In this document: positions 22,322 through 35,300 of the stretch, one piece after another
How the letters are laid out: each line of letters begins with the position of its first letter
Position numbering within the stretch: the stretch's first letter is position 1
Source: Chionoecetes opilio
Taxonomy: Eukaryota; Arthropoda; Malacostraca; Decapoda; Majidae
Length of the DNA stretch: 64,000 bases
Reading direction: 5' to 3'
NCBI GenBank assembly: GCA_016584305.1
Contig: JACEEZ010002765.1
Span: forward strand, 42,501-106,500
Translations under genes and position numbers: made by a program
Notes under the pieces: model-generated
What the model was told of the DNA's origin: nothing
Seen by the model: only the letters and a program-made list of their open reading frames with translations
Databases searched by the model: none

Positions 22322-23330
22322 GTAATGGGAGTGTTGTGGTGTTGTAGGGGTGTTGTGTTGTGGTGGGGGTGTTGTGTTGTGGTGGAGGGGTGTTGTGTTG
22401 TGGGGGTGGTGTGGTGTTGTGGTGTTTTAATTCATTTTCAAGTTCTCTGCATTTTCCTGTATATATTTTTATGTTTCTTAGGCTGTTTTGATAGCTTGTT
22501 GAATTTTTTTTTTTTTTTTTATTAATAATGCGGTTAATATGGAGGAGAGTTTCACGTTCGTTTTCAGAGACACCAACTACTTTTTCTTGGCCTACAATAG
22601 GTGCTTGGGAAATACTTTGGAACTCATCCTTCCGGCTTTGACTGAAATGAACTACCGCACTGTATTGTATGCTTATTGTACTAACATCTGTAAAGGTTCC
22701 AGAGTGCGCTCAGCCTTGGTTAACCCACACGGCCGCTATGAAATATGAGGTGCCTCAAAAAATTCTAAGTCCAGTTAGGTTAGGTATATTGTGGTTAGGT
22801 AGTAACTTTGTGGTTAAGGTTAGGTATACTTTGTGGTTAAGGTTAGTAGTAGTACTTGTGTTAAGGTTAGTAGGTTAGGTATACTTTGTGGTTAAGGTTA
22901 GGTTAGGTTAGGTATACTTTGTGGTTAAGGTTAGGTTAGGTTAGGTATACTTTGTGGTTAAGGTTAGGTTAGGTTAGGTATACTTTGTGGTTAAGGGTAG
23001 GTTAGGTATACTTTGTGGTTAAGGTTAGATTAGGTTCTGTTAGGTATACTTTGTGGTTAAGGTTAGGTTAGGTTAGGTAAGGTATACTTTGTGGTTAAGG
23101 TTAGGTTAGGTTAGGTATACTTTGTGGTTAAGGTTAGGTTAGGTTAGATTGTTTACATATAGTGACTTTGATGATTTTTTGGGGAGCCATAAATCACTTA
23201 TATTTGCTTACCCCACCCAAAAACCCCGTATTCCCGCCAGTTCCCCAGGCTTGTTGGCTATAGGGGGAAGAAAAAAAAGATGGGTGAAGGACTTCTTCCA
23301 AAGTTTTACCCATAAGGTTAGGTTGGTTTT

Positions 23331-23363
<33 letters not shown>

Positions 23364-26300
23364 GGGGGGGGGGGGGGTTTGGTTTGGTTTGGTTTGCGCT
23401 AAATAAAACTAGCACCATTAGAACAAGCCCCTATTGTAGGCCAAGAAAAAGTAGTTGGTGTCTCTGAAAACGAACGTGAAACTCCTCCATAATTACCAAT
23501 AATGCCATCTATTTGTCCTTTACATATCAATCATTTTATTGCTACATCAATTTTAGGAGGATTTATGTTTGTTTTGTGGCGCCCCCCTTTATAGCTTTAT
23601 AGCTTTGACGTTAACTCGAAGGGCTCCACAATCCTGGCTATTACGCTGCCACCACCCACAATAAGTGGGAAAAAAAATATATAAGATTAAGAAAATATGT
23701 AAGTACTAATGGGTCTGAATAACAACTCGTTATCAGAATCTCAGTATATTGACACTACTGATTCACCAGTAATTACTTCCCAACTCCTTCTTAACCTAAT
23801 GTCTTAACATAATGTCTTTCAACACAAATACATACTAAATGCTAATAACATCGACACGACGCGACTCTCAGCTCGTGCTCAAAGCGTAACCCTATAACTC
23901 CTTCACCCTAAATCACTGAGTAAATGTCCCGTCACACTGATTCTCTGTGTAACTTGCCCGTCACACTGGTTCTCTGTGTAACTTGCCCGTCACACTGATT
24001 CTCTGTGTAACTTGCCCGTCACACTGATTCTCTGTGTAACTTGCCCGTCACAGTGTTTCTCTGTGTAACTTGCCCGTCACACTGATTCTCTGTGTAACTT
24101 GCCCGTCACACTGATTCTCTGTGTAACTTGCCCGTCACACTGATTCTCTGTGTAACTTGCCCGTCACACTGTTTCTCTGTGTAACTTGCCCGTCACACTG
24201 TTTCTCTGTGTAACTTGCCCGTCACACTGATTCTCTGTGTAACTTGCCCGTCACACTGATTCTCTGTGTAACTTGCCCGTCACACTGGTTTCTCTGTGTA
24301 ACTTGCCCTCACCTGTTTACTTCTCTGTGTAACTTGCCCGTCACCTGTTTCTCTGTGTAACTTGCCCGTCACACTGGGTTCTCTGTGTAACTTGCCCGTC
24401 ACACTGTTCTCTGTGTAACTTGCCCGTCACACTGTTTCTCTGTGTAACTTGCCCGTCACACTGGTTCTCTGTGTAACTTGCCCGTCACACTGATTCTCTG
24501 TGTAACTTGCCCGTCACGCTGGTTCTCTGTGTAACTTGCCCGTCACGCTGATTCTCTGTGTAACTTGCCCGTCACACTGGTTCTCTGTGTAACTTGCCCG
24601 TCACACTGATTCTCTGTGTAACTTGCCCGTCACACTGATTCTCTGTGTAACTTGCCCGTCACACTGATTCTCTGTGTAACTTGCCCGTCACACTGTTCTC
24701 TGTGTAACTTGCCCGTCACACTGATTCTCTGTGTAACTTGCCCGTCATACTGATTCTCTGTGTAACTTGCCCGTCACACTGGTTCTCTGTGTAACTTGCC
24801 CGTCACACTGATTCTTGTGTAACTTGCCCGTCACACTGTTCTCTGTGTAACTTGCCCGTCACACTGATTCTCTGTGTAACTTGCCCGTCACACTGATTCT
24901 CTGTGTAACTTGCCCGTCACACTGATTCTCTGAGTAACTTGCCCGTCACACTGATTCTCTGAGTAACTTGCCCGTCACACTGATTCTCTGTGTAACTTGC
25001 CCGTCACACTGATTCTCTGTGTAACTTGCCCGTCACACTGATTCTCTGTGTAACTTTCCCGTCACACTGATTCTCTGTGTAACTTGCCCGTCACACTGAT
25101 TCTCTGTGTAACTTGCCCGTCACACTGATTCTCTGTGTAACTTGCCCGTCACACTGGTTCTCTGTGTAACTTGCCCGTCACACTGATTCTTGTGTAACTT
25201 GCCCGTCACACTGGTTCTCTGTGTAACTTGCCTGTCACACTGATTCTCTGTGTAACTTGCCCGTCACACTGGTTCTCTGTGTAACTTCCCGTCACACTGG
25301 TTCTCTGTAGTATCATGACCCTCACACTCCAGTCTTGAAAAAGCCCTACTGGTTCCAGGTGTATCCGCTCACACTGATTCCTGTTCTTGCCTCACAGCTC
25401 TGGACTCCCGCCCGATCTCTGGTAGCTATCATCCATACCCCAGCTTAACACCTAGCTTCCCGAAGCTCCAAGGGCTTAGCTGTCACAGCCACCGGCTCCC
25501 CCACGCTCCACCCTTCACACGCTCCTTGAAATACTAATATAAGGGTCACTAGCCCACCTCCCCACACGTCTTACCACAGCTTACACGTGGCGAGACAACT
25601 AATATGGCACCTGCTCCTTCTGCTGGCCCTGCGTCACAGCACCGTCGGCACAAATATGTCAATATTATTATAGTGATTCAGAACTGAGGAGTGAAGGAAA
25701 ATTACGCATTTAATTACTCGACATTTATATATTACTTTACCCCCTCCCACTCAACGTAAACTCTTCGTCAATTATGAGTCAAATGTTTTAACCCATTTTC
25801 CCGCGTTACAGTTTCAATATTTTTCTATCTTTCTGCATCGTTTTAGGCATTAATCATGGGCCAAATGAGTTGATTTCTGCTTTTCAGATCTTAATCTTGG
25901 ACTTGTATTTTTTGTAAAAATTTTGTATCAGTCATATTCTTCCTTGTAATTGAAGTGTATGGGTTTGTTTGTGTTTGCCAAGTTATTCACACACTCTTTG
26001 TGTTTGTGTGCGTTCTGCTACCGTGTATTTGATATGTTTAGGCAAAGACTACTGTATACTGGACTTACTACTCATTTTGGGCTATTTCCAGTGGAGGCCA
26101 GTTTTGCGATTCCTGACATTTTCGAACATCACCCCCATTTCCCTTCCTATGGTTTAACAGTATAAATGATATACCGTTATCTTCGTAAATGTTTGTTCTA
26201 TAATATTATCAAATAAAAAACTGTAAAATACACTAAAGAAATGCCATTATGAGAGAGTGAAGAAATATGCATGAACTTAATATTCATTGCAACTTCGCCA

Positions 26301-29300
26301 TTTAATATTTTGCGAGAAAACATTTTACATGAAACATATCAATAAAAGCGGAATTTTATCAGCTTTCCATTGATATATTTTGTTTTCTGATTAATGAATT
26401 TGAACCATACATCAATTAGCGTTAACTAAATAAATAACATCATCACTCGGGAAAATTACCCGATTGATTATGTCATTTATTTAGTTAATGCTAATTTATG
26501 CATGGTTCTAATTCACTTATCAGAAAACTAAATATATCAATGGAAAGCTAATAAAATTCCGCTTCTATTGATATGTTGCATGTAAAAAGTCTTCACGCAA
26601 AATATTAAATGGCGAAGAGTTTAAGTGAATATTAAGTTCATGCATATTTCTTCAGAGTCTCATAATGGCATTTCTTTAGTGTATTTTACAGTTTTTTATT
26701 TGATAATATTATAGAACAATCATTTACGAAGATAACAGTATATCATTTATACTGATAAACCATAATCTACTGTATTCATGGAACACTTTTTTACTTGCAG
26801 ATCCGATTGATGATTTTATTTTTTTAGATAACGCTAATTTATGCATGGTGGTAATTCATTTATCAGAAAACAAAATTAATCAATGGAAAGCTAATGAAAA
26901 TCCGCTTGTATTGATATGTTTCATTAAAATGTTTTCTCGCAAAATATTAAATGGCGAAGAGTTTAAGTGAATATTTAATTTAGTTCATGCATATTTCTTC
27001 GCTCTTATAATGACATTTCTTTAGTGTATTTTACTGTTTTTTATTTGATAATATTATAGAACAAACATTTACGAAGATAACGGTATATTATTTATACTGA
27101 TAAACCACAGGAAGGGAAATGGGGGTGATGCTCAAAAATGTCAGGAATCGCAAAACTGGCCTCCACTGGTCATGGGCGGGTTGGCGCGGGGCACGAGTAT
27201 CAAGTCCAGTATAGAGTAGTCTTTGGTTTAGGGGAGAAAAACGGGTGACTCAGTGCTTTAAAATGTTATGTTACAGTAACAAAAACACAGAACAGACTTT
27301 TTTACTGCTACTCCAAACTAGGACCTGTTACTGTTTTTAAGCTACATCATTCACGTAGTGAATAACTCATATGATTCCCTATTTTTTTAAGGCTTTCTTA
27401 AAAAGTGAAATTTTGTGTGGGTAAATATTGCACAGTGATTTAGTCACTTTTTCACAACTTGAATTTCCTTATTTCTTTGTTATTTTGTGGGTTTTTGAGG
27501 GTGTACGTGCTGTATTTATGATCATTTTACATTATCCGTGCTAATTCCTTCATTATTTAGTGTGTATAATGTGTAATGAAGGGCTGCAGCCTGTGTTTGG
27601 CCTCCGGCGCTGTGTGACGTCACGGCGCAGTGTTTACATCCGCTGGAGAGGCCGTCATGTTCTTATTTTATCAGTGTTTTGTCCATTATTAACCTTAAAT
27701 TACGAGATTATTGATCATATGTAAGGCCGAGGAAGGGTAAATAAGGACCTAACCCCCAAGACCCTCCTTCACTAATTCACTAACCTAACCGGGACATTTC
27801 TGGGATTTGGGGGTTAGGTTAGTGAACTCTCTTTACTAGGCTGGGTTAGGTTTAGTTTATCTAGACCGTTTACTAGATTAGGCCACTTTATTTTTGAGGA
27901 ACATAAATGATCTTTTTCCCCCTCCACCCAAAACCCCACTTCCCGCCCAGGTCCTGTGTGTGTTGGGTAGCGGGGAAGATTATAAGTCAAAAAGGGTTGG
28001 AGTTGTTGGTGTGCAGTTTTACCGAGCCCGCTCACTCCTGCGGAATATTAACCATTTATTTTCTCAATTCTCCTCTAATTAAGCGGCCATTGCTGAGGTT
28101 TTTTGTTCATTTTAATTCATTTTAAAGTTCTCTGCATTTTCTTGTATATATTTCTGTGTTTCTTAGCCTGTTTTGATAGCTTGTTGATTTTTTTTTTTTT
28201 TTTTAGTTAGTAATGCCATCTATTTGTCCTTTACATATCAATCATTTAATTTCTACATTAATTTTAGGAGGATTTCTGTTTGTTTCAATATATTTCGATC
28301 CTTCCGATCACTAGGCATTAATCATGGGCCAAATGAGTGGATTTCTATTTTTTAGATCTTAATCTTGGACTTGTATTTTTGTTAACATTTTGTATCGGTC
28401 ATATTCTTCCTTGTAGTTGAAGTGTGTAGGTTTGTTTGTGTTTCCCAAGTTATTCACACACACTTTGTGTTTGTGTGCGTTCTGCTGCCGTGTATTTCAT
28501 GTGCTAAGGGGAGAAAAACGGCTGACTCAGTGCTTTAAAATGTTACGTTACCTTAACCCCTTCACTGCGGATATCAAATTCATAAGCCTACCCCCCAGTG
28601 CGGCAGGTTTAATTAAAATATAAAATAATTACTGATCATATTTTAAAGTGCCTTATTGAATAGGATGCTCATTCCTTACCAGAAAATCTATGTTTAGTCT
28701 TGGTGGAGGCTACCAGCTAAGTGAAGAGTTGCGTCAAAGTGCAGCAACAGGGCCGTGACCGTGCTGCCAGACGCACAATGAAACTACTTACTACTCAACA
28801 TAATACAGCTTATTTTGGTACACAAATGCTTCATTCATGCATTCATTCATTCATTCATACTTCTGTTTTATATCCATCAAGAATATATTGAATATCTTGA
28901 CTATTTAGCCTCGCCATTCAAGTAGAGGGCGCGGCAGCGTCAACACGTCGTACTGTACCGCTTGACCTTATTAGTCACACTAACTCACGCAAGCAGAAAA
29001 AGAGGTTATATTATATCGCAACACTTGACACTGTTGCCATACAAGCCTATCACAACGAATATTTACCCATAATATCATTGAGCGCGCAGTTTAAATACAG
29101 AAACCATGTACCGTATTTGCCGGCGCATAAGACACACTTTTTTCCCTTAAAAAGGAATGCAAAGTTCACCCTGCGTCTAATGCGGCCATATTAGCGAATG
29201 AGAGGTCGGGCAGAGAATGCAGAACAGCCGGTGGTGTATTACTAAAGGGGTCTGGAGTGATCTGTGTTGAGCAGTAGTTCACTGAGCAAAAATGTGTAAG

Positions 29301-32300
29301 TGTGTTAGCAACAGTAATGCATAATACTAAGAAAAGGTTGGAGTTTAAGAGAAAATAAGAGCTGGGGCAACAAGATAGCGATTGTTGCTGCCAAGATGGC
29401 CGTGTCAGATGTAAACATCATCCACCCCCTTCTGCTGCTCTCCATTGTAAAACGTCTGATAAAACGTCTCGGCGACGCCCTCCGCGCACCCACCATGGGT
29501 CATTACCGCTCAGACTCCTCCCCGCACCCATGGAAAAGACAAACATCTCACATATTAGATGTAGCCTTAACCCGCATTCGACTCGGGCCACACAAGTTGA
29601 CACAACAGTTGGAAGGAGATGATAGAAGGGAGGCAGAAAATGGTGATGGAATTTTCGCTGGAATGAGTATTGTTGATAAATGGAATAGTGAAACAAAGAG
29701 CGTGTTAAAGTTATATTTGAAGGAGTGTGAGCGGTGAGAGGAAGGTGTAGTATCTTGGGGAGTCTGTCTATACACACAAGGATGGAGAAAGGGCATCGTG
29801 GCTTTGTAGTTTATTTGCCAGTGAGTCATTGTACAACGTAGGGACAAGAGGTGCGCGGCGTGTGTGTCCTGTGGTTGACTGAATTACCTGGTTGGTGTTG
29901 CAGTTGTGTCGGCGAGGACAAGTCAGGTCAGCGTCAGGTCACCCTCGGGCCTCTCTCTAATCCTGGTCCCAGACAGGGGGGTAGCCTAAGCCGATGCAGG
30001 TGTGTATGTGCGTGTGTGTGTTAGCGCCGCTACAGTGGTAAGCAAGGTGGGATAGGAGATAGCATAGGCCTTTGTACCACCTCGACCCCTCAATCCTCAC
30101 CCCTGTACCTCTACGGATAAGGAAACTGTATGAAAGAGTGCTAGTAAAAAGGCTGCAATGGTATCTGTAGACGGGACAAAAGTCTTCCGCACGGTACACC
30201 AAGACCAAGACCCCTCACGGCGCCACACCGTCCCCCTCAAGGCCGAATCACACCATACCATCATGGTGAAATTGGTGACAGGGCACCGTCTCATCACATC
30301 CGTTAGAATTTCTTACATTCAAACAAATAGACGTGTTACACTAAACGGTGCGCCGCCATCACGGCTCCAATACACCACCGTCCTGTCACGTAACGGTTTC
30401 TGGGGAAGAATATTTTAACGTAATGAGACTGTGCCGTGCTGATAATTGTCGTTTTCTCAAGGCTTTATGTACCCAAAACAATGTCTTTTAGAGTTCAACT
30501 CCTCTTCTTCATCCAACAGAAGTGCTATTAATGCAAATTTCTTCAAGCATAGCCTCTGAGGCACCATGTCTACTTAGAGGGTGAGCAGGAACTGCCGAAA
30601 ATTACGGAACCGTGACGAATAGTGTGAATACAAGGCACGGCTGACGGAACGCTGCCGTGATTTCAGAGTGTGAATCAGCCTTCACCTGTACCTTCCTGAA
30701 GAAGACTAATCAACCCTCGCGACTGTGATAGATTCATAGGTGTAAACCAGGGCAAATATCGTCGATCCCGACAACGGAGCCCTTCAACAATTAGAGAGAA
30801 CTGCAACTCCGAAATGCCAGTGGTCGCTGGCAGTTTTAACTCACAATTTGGTGAAAAGTTGGTCAACTTGAAAGAAAAATATGGGCTTATTCCACTGCAC
30901 TTAAAACACAAAAGTATAATTTTATGAACGATTTTCTTCTATATGTATATTGTATAGAAGCCTGAGTCTGTAAAACATGCATTTAACCAAATAACCAAGT
31001 AGGTTATAGTTGAGGAGGCGAGGTAAATGTTACTCTATGATATTATATAGTCAATAACGTATGTTTAGAAGTTATCTATACCTAGGCAGTCATATTTTCC
31101 TGTTATTATTGTGTATCAATCAGATAGAAAGCCTGGAAGTGCAATGAGTCGACGCGTGAAGTGGCAATGTTTTGATTCAATCTCCCCGCCACAATCTCCC
31201 CGCCCACCACTCCCCGCCGCGGCGTGTCGCCTCCACAATTATAACCTACATTGTCGCAGCAACAAGCCGATTTCGGCATTCTTTATTCTTCGTTTTTCCA
31301 AGGCATTGCTTATTGTATTTTGACAAGCGTTTGCCAGACGCAGCAGTACTGTCTTAGAAAACAGTGTGAACATCACCCAAATTTTACATGCCACAATATA
31401 CATGTAAAAAATATATTAAGCTTTGCTACTCGAGGCGAGTAATTTGCATTAAATTGCTATTATAGAACGTTCCATCGTAATGAATGTCATCCATATAATT
31501 AGTAGAACAACAGAAGAACTATATTTTTTGGTATTCAGATGCGGTGCATCAATGTTTATCGCGAAATTAATTTATGAAAAATATTAGTCGCGGAGCCAAA
31601 ACACAGTAGACCAACCTTTGAGTTAAAACTGCCAGCGACCACTGGCATTTCTCGAGTTTCAGTTCTCTCTAATTACAACAATAACAACAAGGTAGAGATG
31701 GTTACCTTACAGTGTTATCTAAATATCTTCGTGAATTTTTGTTATTGGACAACTACCGATTTCGAGGCCGAAATTTAAGTCCTCCTGAATAGTTTTGATG
31801 TGTTTTGAATTAATCTGGCTCTCGTTTTTGTCGGAAATCAATGTTTGTTTACACGTGTGTGTGTGGGGGGGGGGGGGGGGCAACCTGCCCCTCCAGGTCC
31901 GCCAAACATTGCTACGCTTCACACTGCCATATTATTGGTAATTTTCGTTATTTCTCTATATCATCTGTTACTAAACCAAACCTCACCTCTAACCTAACCT
32001 AATCTGATTTAACCTAACTTAACTTTCTGGCTGAAGTAACGGTAGATTTTCGGTACTACGTGTAATGCCATTATTATTCAATTGCGCCATGGGAAATGGG
32101 GTTCAAAATACTCAGAATGAAGAAAGCTACACGATGGTGTCGGTAAGAGTCCTAGGACTTTTGAAAGCCTACTACCAAAATAATACCAATATCTATACTG
32201 CAAATTTTCCACAAAGTCTAAACACATAGCAGAAAAGCAACAAAGGCATACCTACAACATTAAATCTAAGCTATATGTCATAGGTAGCAAAATATTAGAA

Positions 32301-35300
32301 TATCAATTCGTGGGGGCATCCTGCAATATATTAAGATTTATGACCGATATTGGTTACACTGTCATTCTCTTTACATTTTAACGAGTATAATTTTTCATTC
32401 ACATTCATTGCACTGTGAATATTGTATTTAGGTACATGCTCATAATCATTTGCTTTCCCCTACAAATCCTTTTTTTTTTAATAACTTGATAAATTTACGA
32501 GAAAAAAAAAATTTACCTCAAAAACACCAATATTTTTTTTCTTCACAAAACCTCTTTGTAAAATAGGGGTGCGTCTTATGCGGAGGTGCGTCTTATGCGC
32601 CGGCAAATACGGTATGTACCAGCCGCAGCGAACCCTTAAATAGCTGAGAGACCGTATTTGTACCAGCCGCAGTGAAGGGGTTAACAAAAACACAAAACCG
32701 ACTTTTTTAGTGCTACTGCAAACTAGGATCTGTTACTGTTTTTAAGCTACATCATTCACGTAGTGAGTAACTCATATGATTCCCTATTTTTTAAAGGCTT
32801 TCTTAAAAAGTGAAATTTTGTGGGGGTAAATATTGCACAGTGATTTTGTCACTTTTTCACAACTTGAATTTCCTTATTTCTTTGTTATTTTATGGGTTTT
32901 TGAGGGTGTACGTGCTGTATTTATGATCATTTTACATTATCCATCGTAGTACCTTCATTATTTAGGCCCATATGCAAGAAATTTTCTCGACCCGTTGCAT
33001 CGCGTTTCAGCAAGCAAGAATCATTTGAAAACACTCCACCCGTTGCTCCACTGGTTGCGTTGTCCATGCCTTGTCCTCTGTCCTTATTCCATCATATTTC
33101 TTCCCAAACCATTACAGGCGAGTTTTCAACATAACCGAGAGTGGCATTCATACACTGTGAATGCACACGTGTCATAATTAAGGTAAAATTAGGTGCAGGA
33201 GGCCTTATATTGTTGTGATAAGTGGTGACGAGGGAGAGCGGCGGTGGTGGAGGTGGTCCACCATATTGCTTTGTGGCGACTGGCAAATGTACGCACAAGT
33301 ATCACTCAGGCCCATTTTTTCTTCATCAACGCCTCAGATAAGTGGCGAACACTAACAAAGCTATTATTTTAATGGCAGAAATGATAAATTAGGCTAGTAA
33401 AAGAAATTAGGTAGGTGTAAAACAGTCAAAATACTGATGCCGCCTTGGACTCGCTTGTGTTGGTAAGCCTGCCCAAATCTCCACTGGCCGGGCATTTGAA
33501 AACAATTTTTGTATATCCCACCAGTGGAGATACGACGGTCGGGAATCTCCACCTGCCGGGATTTGACGAGCATTCTTGCATTTAGCCCTTAGTGTGTATA
33601 ATGTGTAATGAAGGGCTGCAGCCTGTGTGTGGCCTCGGGCGCTGTGTGACATCACGGCTGCAGTGTTTACATCCGCTGGAGAGGCCGCCATATTGCTCAT
33701 TTTATCAGTGTTTTGTCCATTATTAACCTTAAATTACGGGATTATCGATCATATGTAAGGCCGAGGAAGGGTAAATAAGGACCTAACCCCCAAGACCCTC
33801 CTTCGCTAGTTCACTAACCTAACCGGGACATTTCTGGTTTTTGGAGGTTAGGTTAGTGAACTTTCTTTACTAGGCTGGGTTAGGTTTAGTTTCCTTAATT
33901 CTTAAGTTTAATTTCCATATTTCTTTGTTATTTTATGGGGTTTTGAGGGTGTACGTGCTGTATTTATGATCATTTTACATTATCCGTGGTAGTTCCTTCA
34001 TTATTTAGTGTGTATAATGTGTAATGAAGGGCTGCAGACTGTGTCTACAAGGCACAAAATCTACAAGACTTCTGACCCCTATGATGCCTTCAGCATATGC
34101 ACCCCGGGCAGCATCCTCTCTTCCTGGAGAAGCCAGCTGCCCCGCGGCATTCACAGATGGTCGGAGATGTCGCCGGGTCCTGAGTGATGCTCGCCCGCTG
34201 CCGTGTAGCCGTGTCAGGCGCTGCCTCGGAGCCGGGGCGTCACCACAGTGCCGACGCGGCTCCACCTTCCTGTCTCCTGGTTCTGTGAGCGGACCTGTTG
34301 GCCCAGGGTGAGGGGGATCATGTCCTGAGTCTCCTGTTGAACCTCGCTGACATATCGGCCCCAGTGTGTGCCCTGGGCTGCTCACGATCCCGCAGCATCC
34401 TCGCTCACCGCCCGCTGACACGGTAGCACTCAGTGGCGGCGGGGACAGAGTCTCGGCTGCCGCCCCATGAGCAGCTGGGTGGGGGAGATACCCGTGTCTT
34501 GCAGTGGGGTATTAAGGTACTGGAGGATGGCTGTAGCAGCTGCGTCAGAGTCAAGGGACCCCCCATGCCGGTGCTACCCCGCAGGAGCCTCTTGGCTGAT
34601 TTGACAGCAGCCTCGACGCGCCCGTTGGACTGTGGGTAGTGAGCAGACGAGACACGCAGCTGCACACGCCATGCAGAGAGGAAAGTCCCGGTCTCCTCAC
34701 TCACGAGGTTTGTGCCCCCGTCGCACGACAGGACCTCCGGGATGCCAAACCTCCTGAACTACCTCCTGAAAGTAGATATGAGGCTGGTGCTGGTAGAGCT
34801 TGTAGGCAGGTGCTCCACCTCCAGCCTATCTGCCTAGGCTGCAACACCTGCCCGGCAGCTGGCACAGTTCCACCACCGCCTGTTGGAAGGGGTACTGGGA
34901 TGGCGGTGTGGGCAGTATGGGCTCCGCGGGGCACCACGGGGCGGTGACCTCGCATACTCAGCACTGCCGTCGTTTCTGCTCGGCCTCAGCGTGGATGCCC
35001 GGCCAATAGATGGATTGCCTGGCGCGGCGCACCATGGAGTCCCGGCCCTGGTGGCCTGAGTGGGGGTTGGCCGGAGCCATGTGCTGCAGGGACGCGGGGA
35101 TGACAACACGCAGGTGCCCCTCCTCGGTTACATACATCACGATGTCCCCGTGGCATGACAGATGCCGCCTCATCTGGTAGTAGGGGCGTAGCGGCAGCAA
35201 TTCCCCGTCCTTCTGGGTAGCAGAGTCCCCAGTGGAAACCCGTGCATGGAGAAGCCTGTAAAACTCATCCCGACAAGCCTCCTCCTCCACCTTGCGGAGG

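Larger units (their letters stand above)
29109..32614. mobile_element. Nested element with CCGTATTTGCCGGCGCATAA ends
   Basis: The ends CCGTATTTGCCGGCGCATAA (29,110) and its reverse complement (to about 32,613) are followed inward by AGACACAC and GTGCGTCTT. Related ends occur at 35,806-36,235 and, degenerate, at 41,866-42,325. It lies wholly within the TTAA-flanked element. Superfamily not assigned. Confidence 0.7.
28554..32683. mobile_element. 4.1-kb TTAA-flanked element with CCCCTTCACTGCGG ends
   Basis: Left junction CTTAACCCCTTCACTGCGG and right junction CCGCAGTGAAGGGGTTAAC are inverted repeats flanked by TTAA. R1 copy A has the empty site (GTTACAGTAACAAAAACAC). TTAA duplication suggests a piggyBac-type DNA transposon. 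I see no transposase, and most of the length is a second element nested inside. Confidence 0.75.
28100..34035. repeat. Dispersed repeat R1, copy B, with nested insertions
   Basis: R1 pieces at 28,100-28,553, 32,684-32,968 and 33,592-33,890 are separated by the insertions listed below. A further partial R1 copy follows at about 33,905-34,035. R1 copy A shows the joined sequences. Confidence 0.8.

Noticed and set aside
22770..23145. Chromosome end (telomere)
   Set aside because: TTAGG blocks are degenerate, bounded by foldback arms and by gene exons on both sides.
23925..25312. CRISPR-like array of 29-bp repeats
   Set aside because: Head-to-tail repeats without spacers, in a eukaryotic intron.
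29396..29737. 113-aa ORF as a host gene
   Set aside because: It lies inside nested mobile elements and has only a weak jockey-like resemblance. It is listed as a LINE fragment at low confidence.
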